64,000 bases of DNA. It comes from Micavibrio sp. UBA2638 (GTDB taxonomy: Bacteria; Pseudomonadota; Alphaproteobacteria; Micavibrionales; Micavibrionaceae). Within the stretch, counting starts at the first letter, position 1, and each line of letters starts with the position of its first letter. The stretch covers positions 62,001-126,000 of the forward strand of contig DENS01000018.1 in the NCBI GenBank assembly GCA_002359735.1, read 5' to 3'. Below are positions 33,820 to 42,604 of the stretch, one piece after another. Under the pieces are notes generated by a model. The model was not told the DNA's origin, ran no database searches, and worked only from the letters and a program-made list of their open reading frames with translations. The position numbers were made by a program, and so were the translations under genes.

Positions 33820-35966
33820 AAAGCGGATATGAAAGTCTGGTTCAGGATGGGCTGGATGGAAATCATCAGTTATCTGTGCTGGTGAGCGGTGTACATTGTG
33901 CCGGATGTATTCAAAAAATTGAATCGCGCCTTGCCAAAGAAACGGACGTAAACGCAGTCAGGCTTAATTTTTCGACCGGGCGGTTGGCCTTAAGCTGGAC
34001 AGGCGATAAAGCACGCGCCAATGATCTTGTCGCGTTGGTTCAGGGGCTGGGTTATGGCGTTGCCCCGTATGATCCCCGCAGGGAACAGGACGAAACCGAA
34101 AAACAGGACCGTTTTTTGCTGTTATGTCTGGGCGTAGCCGGATTTGCGATGGGGAATATTATGCTCATCTCTGTTGGTTTGTGGAGTTCGGATTCCAATA
34201 CAATGGGGCTTGCTACGCGTGAATTATTCCACTGGATATCTGCTTTAATTGCCATTCCCACGGTTATGTTTTCCGGTCGCCCATTCTTTAGATCGGCGGC
34301 AAAAGCCTTGCGCGCCGGTCACACGAATATGGATGTTCCGATTTCGCTGGCGTTGATATTGGCAACCAGTATGAGCATTTGGGAAATTTTTAAACAAGGG
34401 GAGCATGTGTATTTTGATTCTGCTGTTATGCTGATGTTCTTCTTGCTGATCGGTCGTTATCTGGATTTTCGTGCCCGTAAAAATGCACGTTCAAGTGCGA
34501 CGGATTTGCTGAGCACGCTCAGTGGCTTTGCCAGTGTGCTGGATAAACGCGGTGTGGTTAAACGTATGCCAATACCGGAATTGCGCGAAGACATGATTGT
34601 TCAAGTTGCCGCTGGTGAAAAATTTCCGATTGATGGTTTGGTGGAGCAGGGAAAAAGCACTGTTGATACGTCTTTGGTGACTGGTGAAACGGTACCGCGG
34701 GAAATAGAGCCGGGCTTACAGGTTTACGCGGGGACACTGAATCTGGCAACGCCTGTTACAGTAAAAGTGGAAAAAGCAGCCGAGGATTCCCTGTTGGCCG
34801 ATGTGGTTCGTTTAATGGAAAAGGCGGGACAGGGGCAGGCGGCTTATGTTCAGATTGCTGACCGTGCCGCCAGGCTATATACACCGGTTGTGCACTCTCT
34901 GGCGGCGTTTGCCTTTTTAGGGTGGTTGTTTATCGGCGGATTGGATTGGCAGGATTCTCTTTTAATTGCCGTAACGGTTTTAATTATTACATGTCCTTGC
35001 GCGTTGGGGCTGGCGGTGCCAGTGACACAGGTGCTGGCAACCGGGCGGTTAATGAAAAACGGAATTTTGGTGAAATCGGGCGATGCGCTGGAACGACTTT
35101 CGAAAATTGATATGGCAATTTTTGATAAAACCGGTACGTTGACATTGGGAAAACCTGTTCTGCAAAAACGATACGATGCAGATATATTGCGCCCAGCCGC
35201 ATCTCTTGCCATTCATAGCAGGCATCCTCTTTCAAAGGGGGTAGTTAATGCTTATCAGGGAGAACTGTTAAAGGTTGATCATATCGAAGAGGTTCCGGGT
35301 AAGGGGGTAAAAGGACAAATTGACGGCAAGATGGTGCGTATCGGTAGCCGCGATTGGTGCGGTGATGATCAGGCTTCGCCATCGGATGAGCTGGAAATTT
35401 GGTTCAGCAGTGATGGGCAACGACCTGAGCGTTTTATTTTAAAAGATGTTTTGCGCCCTGATGCGGCTGATGTGATGGCCAATTTGGGATTGGAAACGGT
35501 ATTGCTGTCTGGTGACAGGGAGCATGTGGTTAAAAACATTGCTGATGAAATTGGACTTGATCAATATTATGCGGAGAAAACGCCAACCGAAAAATATGAT
35601 ATCCTGCAAAGTTATAAAGATAAGGGGCGCAAAGTATTGATGGTTGGCGACGGGTTGAATGATGCACCGGTTTTGGCTGCGGCAGATGTTTCTATTGCCC
35701 CTGGAACGGCAATTGATATGGCGCAAAACGCGGCGGATATTATTTTTATGGGGGATAAGCTGGCCCCGGTCAAAGAGGTGTATGATGTTGCCCGGCTTTC
35801 ACAGAAACTTGTAAGACAGAATTTTATGCTGGCCATTGCGTATAATATTTGTGTTATTCCGATGGCATTGGCAGGTATGGTGACCCCGATGATTGCGGCC
35901 ATTGCGATGTCGTGTTCATCATTGATTGTGATTGCGAACTCTTTCAGGGTAAAGTTAGCTTCATGA
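33771..35966 (+). CDS. ccoI: Copper-exporting P1B ATPase CcoI (FixI/CtpA-like)
   Basis: About 731 residues. An N-terminal heavy-metal domain carries GVHCAGCIQKIE. The membrane metal site is ITCPCALGLAVP (CPC), the phosphorylation site is FDKTGTL, the nucleotide-domain HP motif is SRHPLSKGV, and GDGLNDAPVLAAADVSIA is the hinge. This subclass feeds copper to the cbb3 oxidase rather than detoxifying. ATG 33771 is preferred; ATG 33747 would overlap ccoH by 73 bases and has SD-like AAGGG only two bases upstream. The stop overlaps ccoS by four bases. Confidence 0.93.
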   Translation: MEQSDIQNNETNNCSLESGYESLVQDGLDGNHQLSVLVSGVHCAGCIQKIESRLAKETDVNAVRLNFSTGRLALSWTGDKARANDLVALVQGLGYGVAPYDPRREQDETEKQDRFLLLCLGVAGFAMGNIMLISVGLWSSDSNTMGLATRELFHWISALIAIPTVMFSGRPFFRSAAKALRAGHTNMDVPISLALILATSMSIWEIFKQGEHVYFDSAVMLMFFLLIGRYLDFRARKNARSSATDLLSTLSGFASVLDKRGVVKRMPIPELREDMIVQVAAGEKFPIDGLVEQGKSTVDTSLVTGETVPREIEPGLQVYAGTLNLATPVTVKVEKAAEDSLLADVVRLMEKAGQGQAAYVQIADRAARLYTPVVHSLAAFAFLGWLFIGGLDWQDSLLIAVTVLIITCPCALGLAVPVTQVLATGRLMKNGILVKSGDALERLSKIDMAIFDKTGTLTLGKPVLQKRYDADILRPAASLAIHSRHPLSKGVVNAYQGELLKVDHIEEVPGKGVKGQIDGKMVRIGSRDWCGDDQASPSDELEIWFSSDGQRPERFILKDVLRPDAADVMANLGLETVLLSGDREHVVKNIADEIGLDQYYAEKTPTEKYDILQSYKDKGRKVLMVGDGLNDAPVLAAADVSIAPGTAIDMAQNAADIIFMGDKLAPVKEVYDVARLSQKLVRQNFMLAIAYNICVIPMALAGMVTPMIAAIAMSCSSLIVIANSFRVKLAS

Positions 35967-36175
35967 GTATTCTTTTATATCTAATCCCCATTGCCTTGCT
36001 GCTTGGTTTAATTGGCCTTAGTGCATTTATATGGGCCCTTAAATCCGGCCAGTATGATGATCTGGATGGTGCCGCGCAACGTATCTTGATGGATGACGAT
36101 GACGGCACAGATATAAAAACAGGCACCAATACAGCGCTGGACAAGGCCGCTAACAAAAGTCAGGATGAACAATAA
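35963..36175 (+). CDS. ccoS: cbb3 oxidase maturation protein CcoS
   Basis: The 70-residue protein begins with one TM helix (MSILLYLIPIALLLGLIGLSAFIWALKSG), then QYDDLDGAAQRILMDDD, the CcoS signature (Q-Y-D-D-L-x-G/x-A-x-R-I-L). It is needed for cofactor insertion into the oxidase. The ATG overlaps the ccoI stop (ATGA). The tail after residue 50 is Lys/Asp rich. Last gene of the cco operon. Confidence 0.93.
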   Translation: MSILLYLIPIALLLGLIGLSAFIWALKSGQYDDLDGAAQRILMDDDDGTDIKTGTNTALDKAANKSQDEQ

Positions 36176-36217
36176 TGTGTGGTTTTTTTATAACCAGTAC
36201 TATTTTGCGATAATGAG

Positions 36218-36901
36218 ATGCGTTTATTAATAATCGAAGATGATAAAGAAGTTGCGGCCTATATCACCAAAGGTATGAAAGAGGCAGGGCATACGATTGA
36301 TACCGCAGATAATGGCAAAGACGGTTTGTTTTTAGCCACGACCGAAAATTATGATGCTTTGATTGTTGACCGGATGCTACCCGGTCTGGATGGGCTGAGC
36401 ATTATTCGTACGATACGCGGTGCTGATAATAAAACACCCGCATTGATCCTGTCCGCATTGGGAGAGGTCGATGACCGTGTAAAGGGATTGCGTTCCGGCG
36501 GGGATGATTACATGGTCAAGCCTTTCGCCTTTGCCGAGCTGCTGGCCCGTATAGAAATCCTGGCGCGGCGTGGGCGCGAGAATAGCCAGAACGGTGCGTC
36601 AAATTGTCTTGAAGCCGGCGACCTGAAACTGGATTTATTGTCACGTAAGGTTACGCGTGGACAACAGGTGATAGAGTTACAAGCCACTGAATTTCGTTTA
36701 CTGGAATATTTGCTGCAGCATAAAGGGCAGGTTGTAACCCGAACCATGCTTTTGGAACATGTATGGGATTATCATTTTGACCCTCAGACTAATGTCATTG
36801 ATGTACATATCAGCCGTTTACGCGCCAAAATAGACAAAGGTTTTAAAGGGCAAATCATTAGAACGGTTCGCGGGGCTGGCTATATCATCGAAGGGGAATG
36901 A
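36218..36901 (+). CDS. OmpR-family response regulator
   Basis: The 227-residue protein has a receiver domain (MRLLIIEDDKEVAAYI; phospho-Asp in LIVDRMLPGLDG; K in YMVKPFAF) and an OmpR winged helix (LQATEFRLLEYLLQHKGQVVTRTMLLEHVWDYHFDPQTNVIDVHISRLRAKID). The sequence resembles the QseB/CusR-like group often paired with HAMP kinases. Its stop overlaps the histidine kinase start (ATGA), so the pair is coexpressed. It begins 42 bases after ccoS, close enough for readthrough; a link with copper or oxygen is possible but not shown. Confidence 0.94.
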   Translation: MRLLIIEDDKEVAAYITKGMKEAGHTIDTADNGKDGLFLATTENYDALIVDRMLPGLDGLSIIRTIRGADNKTPALILSALGEVDDRVKGLRSGGDDYMVKPFAFAELLARIEILARRGRENSQNGASNCLEAGDLKLDLLSRKVTRGQQVIELQATEFRLLEYLLQHKGQVVTRTMLLEHVWDYHFDPQTNVIDVHISRLRAKIDKGFKGQIIRTVRGAGYIIEGE

Positions 36902-38208
36902 TGCGCATTTCAAAATCCATGCGAAATTCAAAACGCAGTTATATTCGAAGCTCCAGCTTTGTTATGGCTGTGTTGTTCACTATTTTGTGTGGGGGCGCGG
37001 CTTTGAGTCTGGGATATTTTATCAATTATTTCGCGAAGGGACACGTTGTTTACAGCACCAACGCGATTTTGGATGCTGAGCTGAAATACATCAAGGCGCG
37101 TGGTTTACCGGATGAAGGGCGTGATGGTGAATATCTTTATATCTATCTTGATAAAGATCAAACCGGGTTGCCGGAAAATATGTCTGAAGAAGATATGCGC
37201 TTAAGTGAGGGCATTCTCGTATTTAAAATGAATGACGGTCTGCGTGAGAGCTATGCCGGAAAAACATTGCCGCTGGACAACGGGCGGCGTTTGCTTGTTG
37301 CGTATAACATAACCAATGTTGCTGCGGATTTTAAGTTTATGCAATGGTTAGGCATCGCCAGTATTTGTTTTGTTATGCTGGTTGTTTTTATCAGTTACCT
37401 GATTAGTGTATTTGTGGTTAAGGGAACCAACCGCATTGCCGAAACCGCGCAAGATATTATTGCAACGGGGGATTTGTCACGGCGGCTGGAAGTTACAAAT
37501 CGCTGGGATGATCTGAGTAATATGGCCGCGGTTTTAAATACACTGCTGGCTCGTATAGAAGAATTGATGCAAGGCGTTCGTCAGGTGTCGGACAATATAG
37601 CCCATGATTTACGAACCCCTTTGACACGCATGCGTAATAAAATCGAAGCGCTGCAAAAAAAACATAAAGACGATAATTATGATGATCTGATAGAGGAGGC
37701 AGACCGTTTGCTTTCCACATTTAATGCGCTGCTGCGTATCACACGTATTGAGACAGAGCGCCAGCGTGGGCATTTCGGCGCGGTCGATGTAAAAGCGCTT
37801 TTGGAAGATGTTATTGCATTTTACGCTCCTTTGGCGGAAGAAAAACATATTAAGATAGACCATCTTCTCAGCGAAGCCATTGTTCATGGGGACCGTGATC
37901 TATTGTTTCAGGCCTTTGCCAATATGCTGGATAACGCCATAAAGTTTACGCCTGAAGGCGGTCATGTTGATATTAAACTTGTGCGTTCGGGGGCACATAC
38001 GATTGTATCAATTTCGGATAGTGGAATTGGTGTGAGCAAGTCCGATGCCGATAAAATTTTTGAACGGTTTTACCGGGCAGAACAAAGCCGTTCGACCAGG
38101 GGAACAGGGCTTGGGCTAAGCCTTGTAAAGGCCGTTATTAATTTGCATCGGGGGCACATTCAAATTGAGCCAAACATGCCGGGTCTGAAGATTGTTACAA
38201 CTTTGTAA
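36898..38208 (+). CDS. Sensor histidine kinase with HAMP domain
   Basis: The 436-residue kinase has TM1 (about 22-45), a small periplasmic sensor (about 46-140), TM2 (WLGIASICFVMLVVFISYLIS), a HAMP linker, the H-box SDNIAHDLRTPLTRMRNKIE, and an ATPase domain with N-box NMLDNAIKF and G-boxes SDSGIGVS and RGTGLGLSLVK. The periplasmic part lacks Cys and His-rich metal motifs. It partners the response regulator upstream. Signal unknown; the neighbours (cbb3 and lipid modification genes) suggest envelope or respiratory stress. Confidence 0.94.
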   Translation: MMRISKSMRNSKRSYIRSSSFVMAVLFTILCGGAALSLGYFINYFAKGHVVYSTNAILDAELKYIKARGLPDEGRDGEYLYIYLDKDQTGLPENMSEEDMRLSEGILVFKMNDGLRESYAGKTLPLDNGRRLLVAYNITNVAADFKFMQWLGIASICFVMLVVFISYLISVFVVKGTNRIAETAQDIIATGDLSRRLEVTNRWDDLSNMAAVLNTLLARIEELMQGVRQVSDNIAHDLRTPLTRMRNKIEALQKKHKDDNYDDLIEEADRLLSTFNALLRITRIETERQRGHFGAVDVKALLEDVIAFYAPLAEEKHIKIDHLLSEAIVHGDRDLLFQAFANMLDNAIKFTPEGGHVDIKLVRSGAHTIVSISDSGIGVSKSDADKIFERFYRAEQSRSTRGTGLGLSLVKAVINLHRGHIQIEPNMPGLKIVTTL

Positions 38209-38254
38209 TAATGTGGCCATAGAAATGTAAGGCAGTTGCAGGCATTATGATGTA

Positions 38255-39505
38255 ATGAAAATAGCAGTGATAGGAGCAGGCATTTCAGGGTTGGGCGCGG
38301 CATATTTATTGTCTCCAGATCATGATGTCCATGTATTTGAAAAAAATAATTACACGGGTGGGCACAGCCGAACCATTGACGCCGCCGTTAAATATAGCAA
38401 GGTTCCGGTTGATACCGGGTTTATCGTTTTTAATAATTGGAATTACCCAAATTTAATGGGCTTATTTAAGAAACTAAACGTTCAGTATCATAAATCAAAT
38501 ATGTCCTTCGGTGTTAGTATTCAAGATGGTTGGCTTGAATATGCATCCGGCGGCATGTTGGCGCAAAAACGTAATATTTTTCGCCCTGCGTATTGGAAAA
38601 TGATCTTTGATATTTTGCGTTTTAATCGCGAAGCCCCAGCCTATATTGACAAAGATGACTCTATAACGCTGGCGCAATGTCTGGATGAAATGAATATGGG
38701 GGAATGGTTCCGTAGATATTATTTGTTGGCGATGGGGGCCGCGATTTGGAGCTGCCCACTTGAGACCATTATGAAATTTCCGGCCAGGACTTTTTTACAG
38801 TTCTTTAAAAACCACGGATTATTGAGTATTAACAATCGCCCGCAATGGTATTCTGTTTGCGGCGGAAGCCGTGAATATGTCTCACGTTTAACAAGCGAAT
38901 TGAAAAATGGTGTCCGTAATGATTTTAATGTGATCAAGGTGATGCAAAAATCAGATGGATTCCGAATTGAAGACGATTTGGGAAACGGGGATGATTTTGA
39001 TGCGGTTATTTTAGCTTGTCATGCTGACGAAGCGTTGGCGATGATTGAAGAGCCAACCGAAGATGAGCGAGATGTTCTTGGATGTTTCGGTTATCAGGAT
39101 AACAGGATTGTCGTTCATAGCGATGAGAGTTTTATGCCGTATCAGAAGAAATGCTGGGCCAGCTGGGTTTATCTGTCCCGGGATCAGAAGGATGAGCAGC
39201 CATCAGTATCATTGAGTTACTGGATGAATAACCTGCAACAGTTGGAAACGGATCAGCCTGTATTGGTGACGCTTAACCCTGGCCATGACCCGGCGTCGGA
39301 AACCATAATTGATGAGCATTCTTTTTCGCATCCAGTATTCGATGAAAAGGCCATAAAGGCGCAATCGCGAATTGCGGATATACAAGGTGTCCGTGGTCTG
39401 TGGTTTTGCGGGGCGTATCAGCGATATGGGTTTCACGAGGATGGCCTGTTAAGTGCGGTCAATGTCGTAAAGCAAATGGGGGGTACAATCCCATGGGAAA
39501 CATAA
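38255..39505 (+). CDS. FAD-dependent oxidoreductase of the Cfa/DUF1365 cluster
   Basis: The 416-residue flavoprotein starts MKIAVIGAGISGLGAAYLL and has the second GG motif, YTGGHSRTID, as in amine-oxidase-type flavoenzymes; the C-terminal GLWFCGAYQRYGFHEDGLLSAV is the FAD-binding end. This family is commonly the first gene of a set with DUF1365, Cfa, chalcone-isomerase-like and DUF3833 genes. Homologues in Rhodobacter sphaeroides clusters act on membrane fatty acids, so a lipid substrate is likely. Its 3' end overlaps the DUF1365 start by 13 bases. Confidence 0.9.
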   Translation: MKIAVIGAGISGLGAAYLLSPDHDVHVFEKNNYTGGHSRTIDAAVKYSKVPVDTGFIVFNNWNYPNLMGLFKKLNVQYHKSNMSFGVSIQDGWLEYASGGMLAQKRNIFRPAYWKMIFDILRFNREAPAYIDKDDSITLAQCLDEMNMGEWFRRYYLLAMGAAIWSCPLETIMKFPARTFLQFFKNHGLLSINNRPQWYSVCGGSREYVSRLTSELKNGVRNDFNVIKVMQKSDGFRIEDDLGNGDDFDAVILACHADEALAMIEEPTEDERDVLGCFGYQDNRIVVHSDESFMPYQKKCWASWVYLSRDQKDEQPSVSLSYWMNNLQQLETDQPVLVTLNPGHDPASETIIDEHSFSHPVFDEKAIKAQSRIADIQGVRGLWFCGAYQRYGFHEDGLLSAVNVVKQMGGTIPWET

Positions 39506-40299
39506 GGAATTGTAACGCTCGCGCTGCGCCGCAAATTATGTTTGGCAAAGTTATGCATGCCCGGCTCTTCCCCAAAAAAAATAAATTCCGCTATGGAATT
39601 TACTATTTTAATTTACCTTTATCGGAATTAAATACTTTGCCTATTGCTTATAACCGTTTTGGGCTGATGAGCTTTCATGATCAAGACCATGGCGCCTGTG
39701 ACGGGTCTTCCCTTGAAGAATGGGCACGTGCGTTATTAAAAGATTATGATTTAGCGCAGGTCTGTGACGGGGCAATATCGCTTGTCACCATGCCACGTAT
39801 ATTAGGCTATGTTTTTAATCCGGTCAGTTTTTGGCTATGCCGTGACCGTAATCAGCAAATCAGAGCAGTCATTTGCGAGGTGCATAATACTTTTGGTGAG
39901 CGCCATAGCTATCTTTGTGCGCATGAGGATCACAGGCCAATTACCGGCCGCGATATACTTTATGGCGAAAAGTTGTTTCATGTTTCTCCGTTTATGATAC
40001 GCGATGGAGATTATCAATTTCGTTTTGATTTAACGGGCGATCGATTTGGAGTCTGGATTGATTATTTCACGCCGGATGGCAAAAAACAGCTTGTGACATC
40101 ACTAACCGGTGAGGCAGAGGCCATGACCAAACAAGGTCTGCGCCGTGCATTTTGGGGGTATCCGCTGGTAACGATAAAGGCGATCGCCCTTATTCATTGG
40201 CAAGCACTAAAGCTGGTGATTAAAGGTATCAAATATATACCGCGCCCGGCACAAAGAGAGATAAAAATCAGCGCAACGCGCAACATTACAAAAATGTAA
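39493..40299 (+). CDS. DUF1365 family protein
   Basis: The roughly 268-residue protein carries DUF1365 landmarks: GKVMHARLFPKKNKFRYGIYYFNLPL near the start, LVTMPRILGYVFNPVSFWLC in the middle, VCEVHNTFGERHSYL and KLFHVSPFM. The family occurs next to FAD oxidoreductases and Cfa-type methyltransferases and is tied to fatty-acid modification. ATG 39493 follows a G-run (SD-like) nine bases upstream and overlaps the previous gene; ATG 39538, at MFGKV, is an alternative start nearer the conserved block. Confidence 0.9.
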   Translation: MGNIRNCNARAAPQIMFGKVMHARLFPKKNKFRYGIYYFNLPLSELNTLPIAYNRFGLMSFHDQDHGACDGSSLEEWARALLKDYDLAQVCDGAISLVTMPRILGYVFNPVSFWLCRDRNQQIRAVICEVHNTFGERHSYLCAHEDHRPITGRDILYGEKLFHVSPFMIRDGDYQFRFDLTGDRFGVWIDYFTPDGKKQLVTSLTGEAEAMTKQGLRRAFWGYPLVTIKAIALIHWQALKLVIKGIKYIPRPAQREIKISATRNITKM

Positions 40300-40345
40300 T
40301 TTTTCGGCAAGCTGGATGATAACAACACTTTAGTAAGATGAAACT

Positions 40346-41509
40346 ATGTTAGCACAAATCGCATCAGATCAGTTATTTAAACGTCTTGATCATTTGGACA
40401 GCGGCACGCTCGTGTTGAAGACTCCAGATGGGAAAACCCGTATATTTGAAGGGAAAAATCCCGGAGAAAAAGCGGAGCTGGAATTGCGTGACTGGAAAGT
40501 GGTGACCAATATGCTTCAGCGCGGCGATATTGCTTTTGCCGAAGATTACCGCGCAGGAAATTGGGACTCCAACAATTTGGTGGCCCTCACGTCATTGGGG
40601 CTAAAGAATAAAGTTGCTTTGGATGATATGGTTGCCGGTCATTCAATTTGGCGTCGATTTTCGATGTTATCGTATTTGCTGCGTTTGAATACATTAAACG
40701 GCAGCAAGAAAAACATACATGCCCATTATGATTTGGGGAACGAATTTTATAAGCTCTGGCTTGACCCCTCTATGACGTATTCATCTGCACTATATAAACA
40801 TGGTGGTGAAACTCTGCCCGAGGCCCAGAATAATAAATATGATCGCATGATTGACGCCCTTGAAAACACATCAGGCAGCCTGCTTGAAATCGGGTGCGGT
40901 TGGGGTGGCTTCGCCGAGCGCGCTGCTGATAAGGGTCATTATAATATAAAAGGAATTACCCTGTCCGAGGAACAATATGATTATGCAACGGCGCGCTTGC
41001 AGGATAAGGCCAATATCGCCTTGGAAGATTATCGGCATCAAAACGGCAAGTTTGATAACATTGTTTCGATTGAAATGTTCGAGGCCGTTGGTGAACGTTA
41101 TTGGCCCACATATTTTTCAAAGGTTGGCAGTCTGCTAAAAAGCAATGGCCGCGCCGTTATTCAAACCATTACGATGAATGAAAACGACTTTCCCCGATAC
41201 CGCCGGGGCGGTGACTTTATACGAAGTTTCATTTTCCCCGGTGGTATGCTGCCTAGCCCCTCGCGCTTCAAAGAGGAAGCCGAGCGGGTTGGGTTGCAAT
41301 CCGGTAATGAATTTTATTTCGGTAAGGATTATGCCCGCACATTAGAATTGTGGCTGGATAATTTTGATAATAAGCGTGAAGAAATAATGGCCTTGGGGTT
41401 TGATGAAGGATTTATGCGTTTGTGGCGTTTTTACCTGGCCGCTTGTGCTTCTGGTTTTAAGACCGGAAAGACAAATGTGATGCAGATAGAATTAGGGCAT
41501 AATGGCTAA
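40346..41509 (+). CDS. Cyclopropane-fatty-acid synthase family methyltransferase
   Basis: The 387-residue protein has an N-terminal lipid-binding region and a SAM methyltransferase fold: KNIHAHYDLGNEFYKLWLDPSMTYSSALY, LLEIGCGWGGFAERA (SAM site), VSIEMFEAVGERYWPTYF and QTITMNENDFPRYRRGGDFIRSFIFPGGMLPS. These are standard Cfa motifs. It could form cyclopropane rings or, as in clusters with these neighbours, add a methyl group to unsaturated acyl chains on the way to furan fatty acids. The start follows AGTAAGATG; the end overlaps the next gene by eight bases. Confidence 0.93.
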   Translation: MLAQIASDQLFKRLDHLDSGTLVLKTPDGKTRIFEGKNPGEKAELELRDWKVVTNMLQRGDIAFAEDYRAGNWDSNNLVALTSLGLKNKVALDDMVAGHSIWRRFSMLSYLLRLNTLNGSKKNIHAHYDLGNEFYKLWLDPSMTYSSALYKHGGETLPEAQNNKYDRMIDALENTSGSLLEIGCGWGGFAERAADKGHYNIKGITLSEEQYDYATARLQDKANIALEDYRHQNGKFDNIVSIEMFEAVGERYWPTYFSKVGSLLKSNGRAVIQTITMNENDFPRYRRGGDFIRSFIFPGGMLPSPSRFKEEAERVGLQSGNEFYFGKDYARTLELWLDNFDNKREEIMALGFDEGFMRLWRFYLAACASGFKTGKTNVMQIELGHNG

Positions 41510-42113
41510 TTTAAAAACGATAATACAGACAGCCAGTGTAATGGCCTTGATTGGCGTTAGCCCTGCTTTGGCTGCCAATTATATTAACCGTCTTGTTCCT
41601 AACGCGCAAAAGGTTGGCACGGCGCGCATGCAGTATATGTTATGGGATATATACGATGCTGCGTTGTATGCCCCGGATGGGAAATGGTCTTCCAATAGAC
41701 CATATGCCCTGCAATTAACATATCTAAAAAACCTGAACGGTGAAAAGATTGCAGATCGCAGCATACAAGAAATGCGCGGCCAGGGTTTTCATGATGATAA
41801 CAGGCTGGCTGTCTGGCACGAGCAGATGAAGGCCATTTTCCCGGATGTCCAAGAAGGCGATATTTTGATTGGTATTTATACGCAAGAGGCCGAAACTGTA
41901 TTTTTTGATGCGGAAAAAGAGATTGGACGAATTATTGACCCGGAATTCGGCAAACGCTTTTTCGGCATATGGTTAAATGAAGCCACAAGTGAGCCGGATA
42001 TTCGTATGGGATTATTAGGTAACAAATATAATAATGACAATGGAAAGGCTCAATATGATGTTCAAAACTATGAAAACACTATTGGCTATAGGAGTGCTCG
42101 GCGTAATGACTAG
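41502..42113 (+). CDS. Chalcone-isomerase-like exported protein
   Basis: The 203-residue product has a signal peptide (MANLKTIIQTASVMALIGVSPALA) and a chalcone-isomerase-like domain: GTARMQYMLWDIYDAALYAPDG, PYALQLTYLKNLNGEKIADRSIQEM and FGIWLNEATSEPDIRMGLLG. Bacterial members have the CHI fold without known flavonoid chemistry and usually sit in the same lipid cluster. It overlaps the Cfa gene by eight bases and the DUF3833 gene by 59. Confidence 0.9.
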   Translation: MANLKTIIQTASVMALIGVSPALAANYINRLVPNAQKVGTARMQYMLWDIYDAALYAPDGKWSSNRPYALQLTYLKNLNGEKIADRSIQEMRGQGFHDDNRLAVWHEQMKAIFPDVQEGDILIGIYTQEAETVFFDAEKEIGRIIDPEFGKRFFGIWLNEATSEPDIRMGLLGNKYNNDNGKAQYDVQNYENTIGYRSARRND

Positions 42114-42591
42114 CTGTTCTTCAAAAGGGATAACTTCGTATGAAAATGTAGAGCCAAAACTGGTTTTGGAAGAATATTTTAATGGCCCGATTAAGGCTTG
42201 GGGCCTGGTTCAAGACCGATCGGGGCAAGTGAAGCGCCGTTTTGATGTTGATTTGGTCGGCAAATGGGACGGTGATACCGGTACCTTGACCGAACATTTC
42301 AAATATTATGACGGGGAAACTCAGGACCGCGTTTGGACAATCACCAAGGTCGCACAGAATAAATACGAGGGGACGGCCGGTGACATACGGGGCAAGGCCA
42401 GTGGTCAAATAGCAGGTAATGCGGTGCGCTGGGCCTATGTGATGGATTTAGAAGTCGGCGGCACAACCTACGCCATTACCTTTGATGACTGGATGTTTTT
42501 AATGAATGATGGTGTTTTGATTAACAAGTCCAAGCTGAAGAAATTTGGCTTTTCAGTAGGTGAGTTAACCTTGTTCATGCAAAAGCAGTAA
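42055..42591 (+). CDS. DUF3833 lipoprotein
   Basis: The roughly 178-residue product has a lipoprotein signal ending VMTSC and a lipocalin-like DUF3833 domain (LVLEEYFNGPIKAWGLVQDRSGQVKRRFDVDLVG; VWTITKVAQNKYEGTAGDI; FDDWMFLMNDGVLINKS). ATG 42055 has GGAAAGG six bases upstream and is preferred over ATG 42034. It overlaps the chalcone-isomerase-like gene by 59 bases in another frame. The family is a regular member of the Cfa/DUF1365 cluster and probably holds a lipid product at the envelope. Confidence 0.9.
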   Translation: MMFKTMKTLLAIGVLGVMTSCSSKGITSYENVEPKLVLEEYFNGPIKAWGLVQDRSGQVKRRFDVDLVGKWDGDTGTLTEHFKYYDGETQDRVWTITKVAQNKYEGTAGDIRGKASGQIAGNAVRWAYVMDLEVGGTTYAITFDDWMFLMNDGVLINKSKLKKFGFSVGELTLFMQKQ

Positions 42592-42604
42592 TCCTTTTTG
42601 ATAT

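Noticed and set aside
40285..40304. ATTACA-AAAA-TGTAAT-TTTT as a terminator after the DUF1365 gene
   Set aside because: The stem is almost all A-T and overlaps the stop codon; too weak to call, and the downstream Cfa gene is expected to be cotranscribed.
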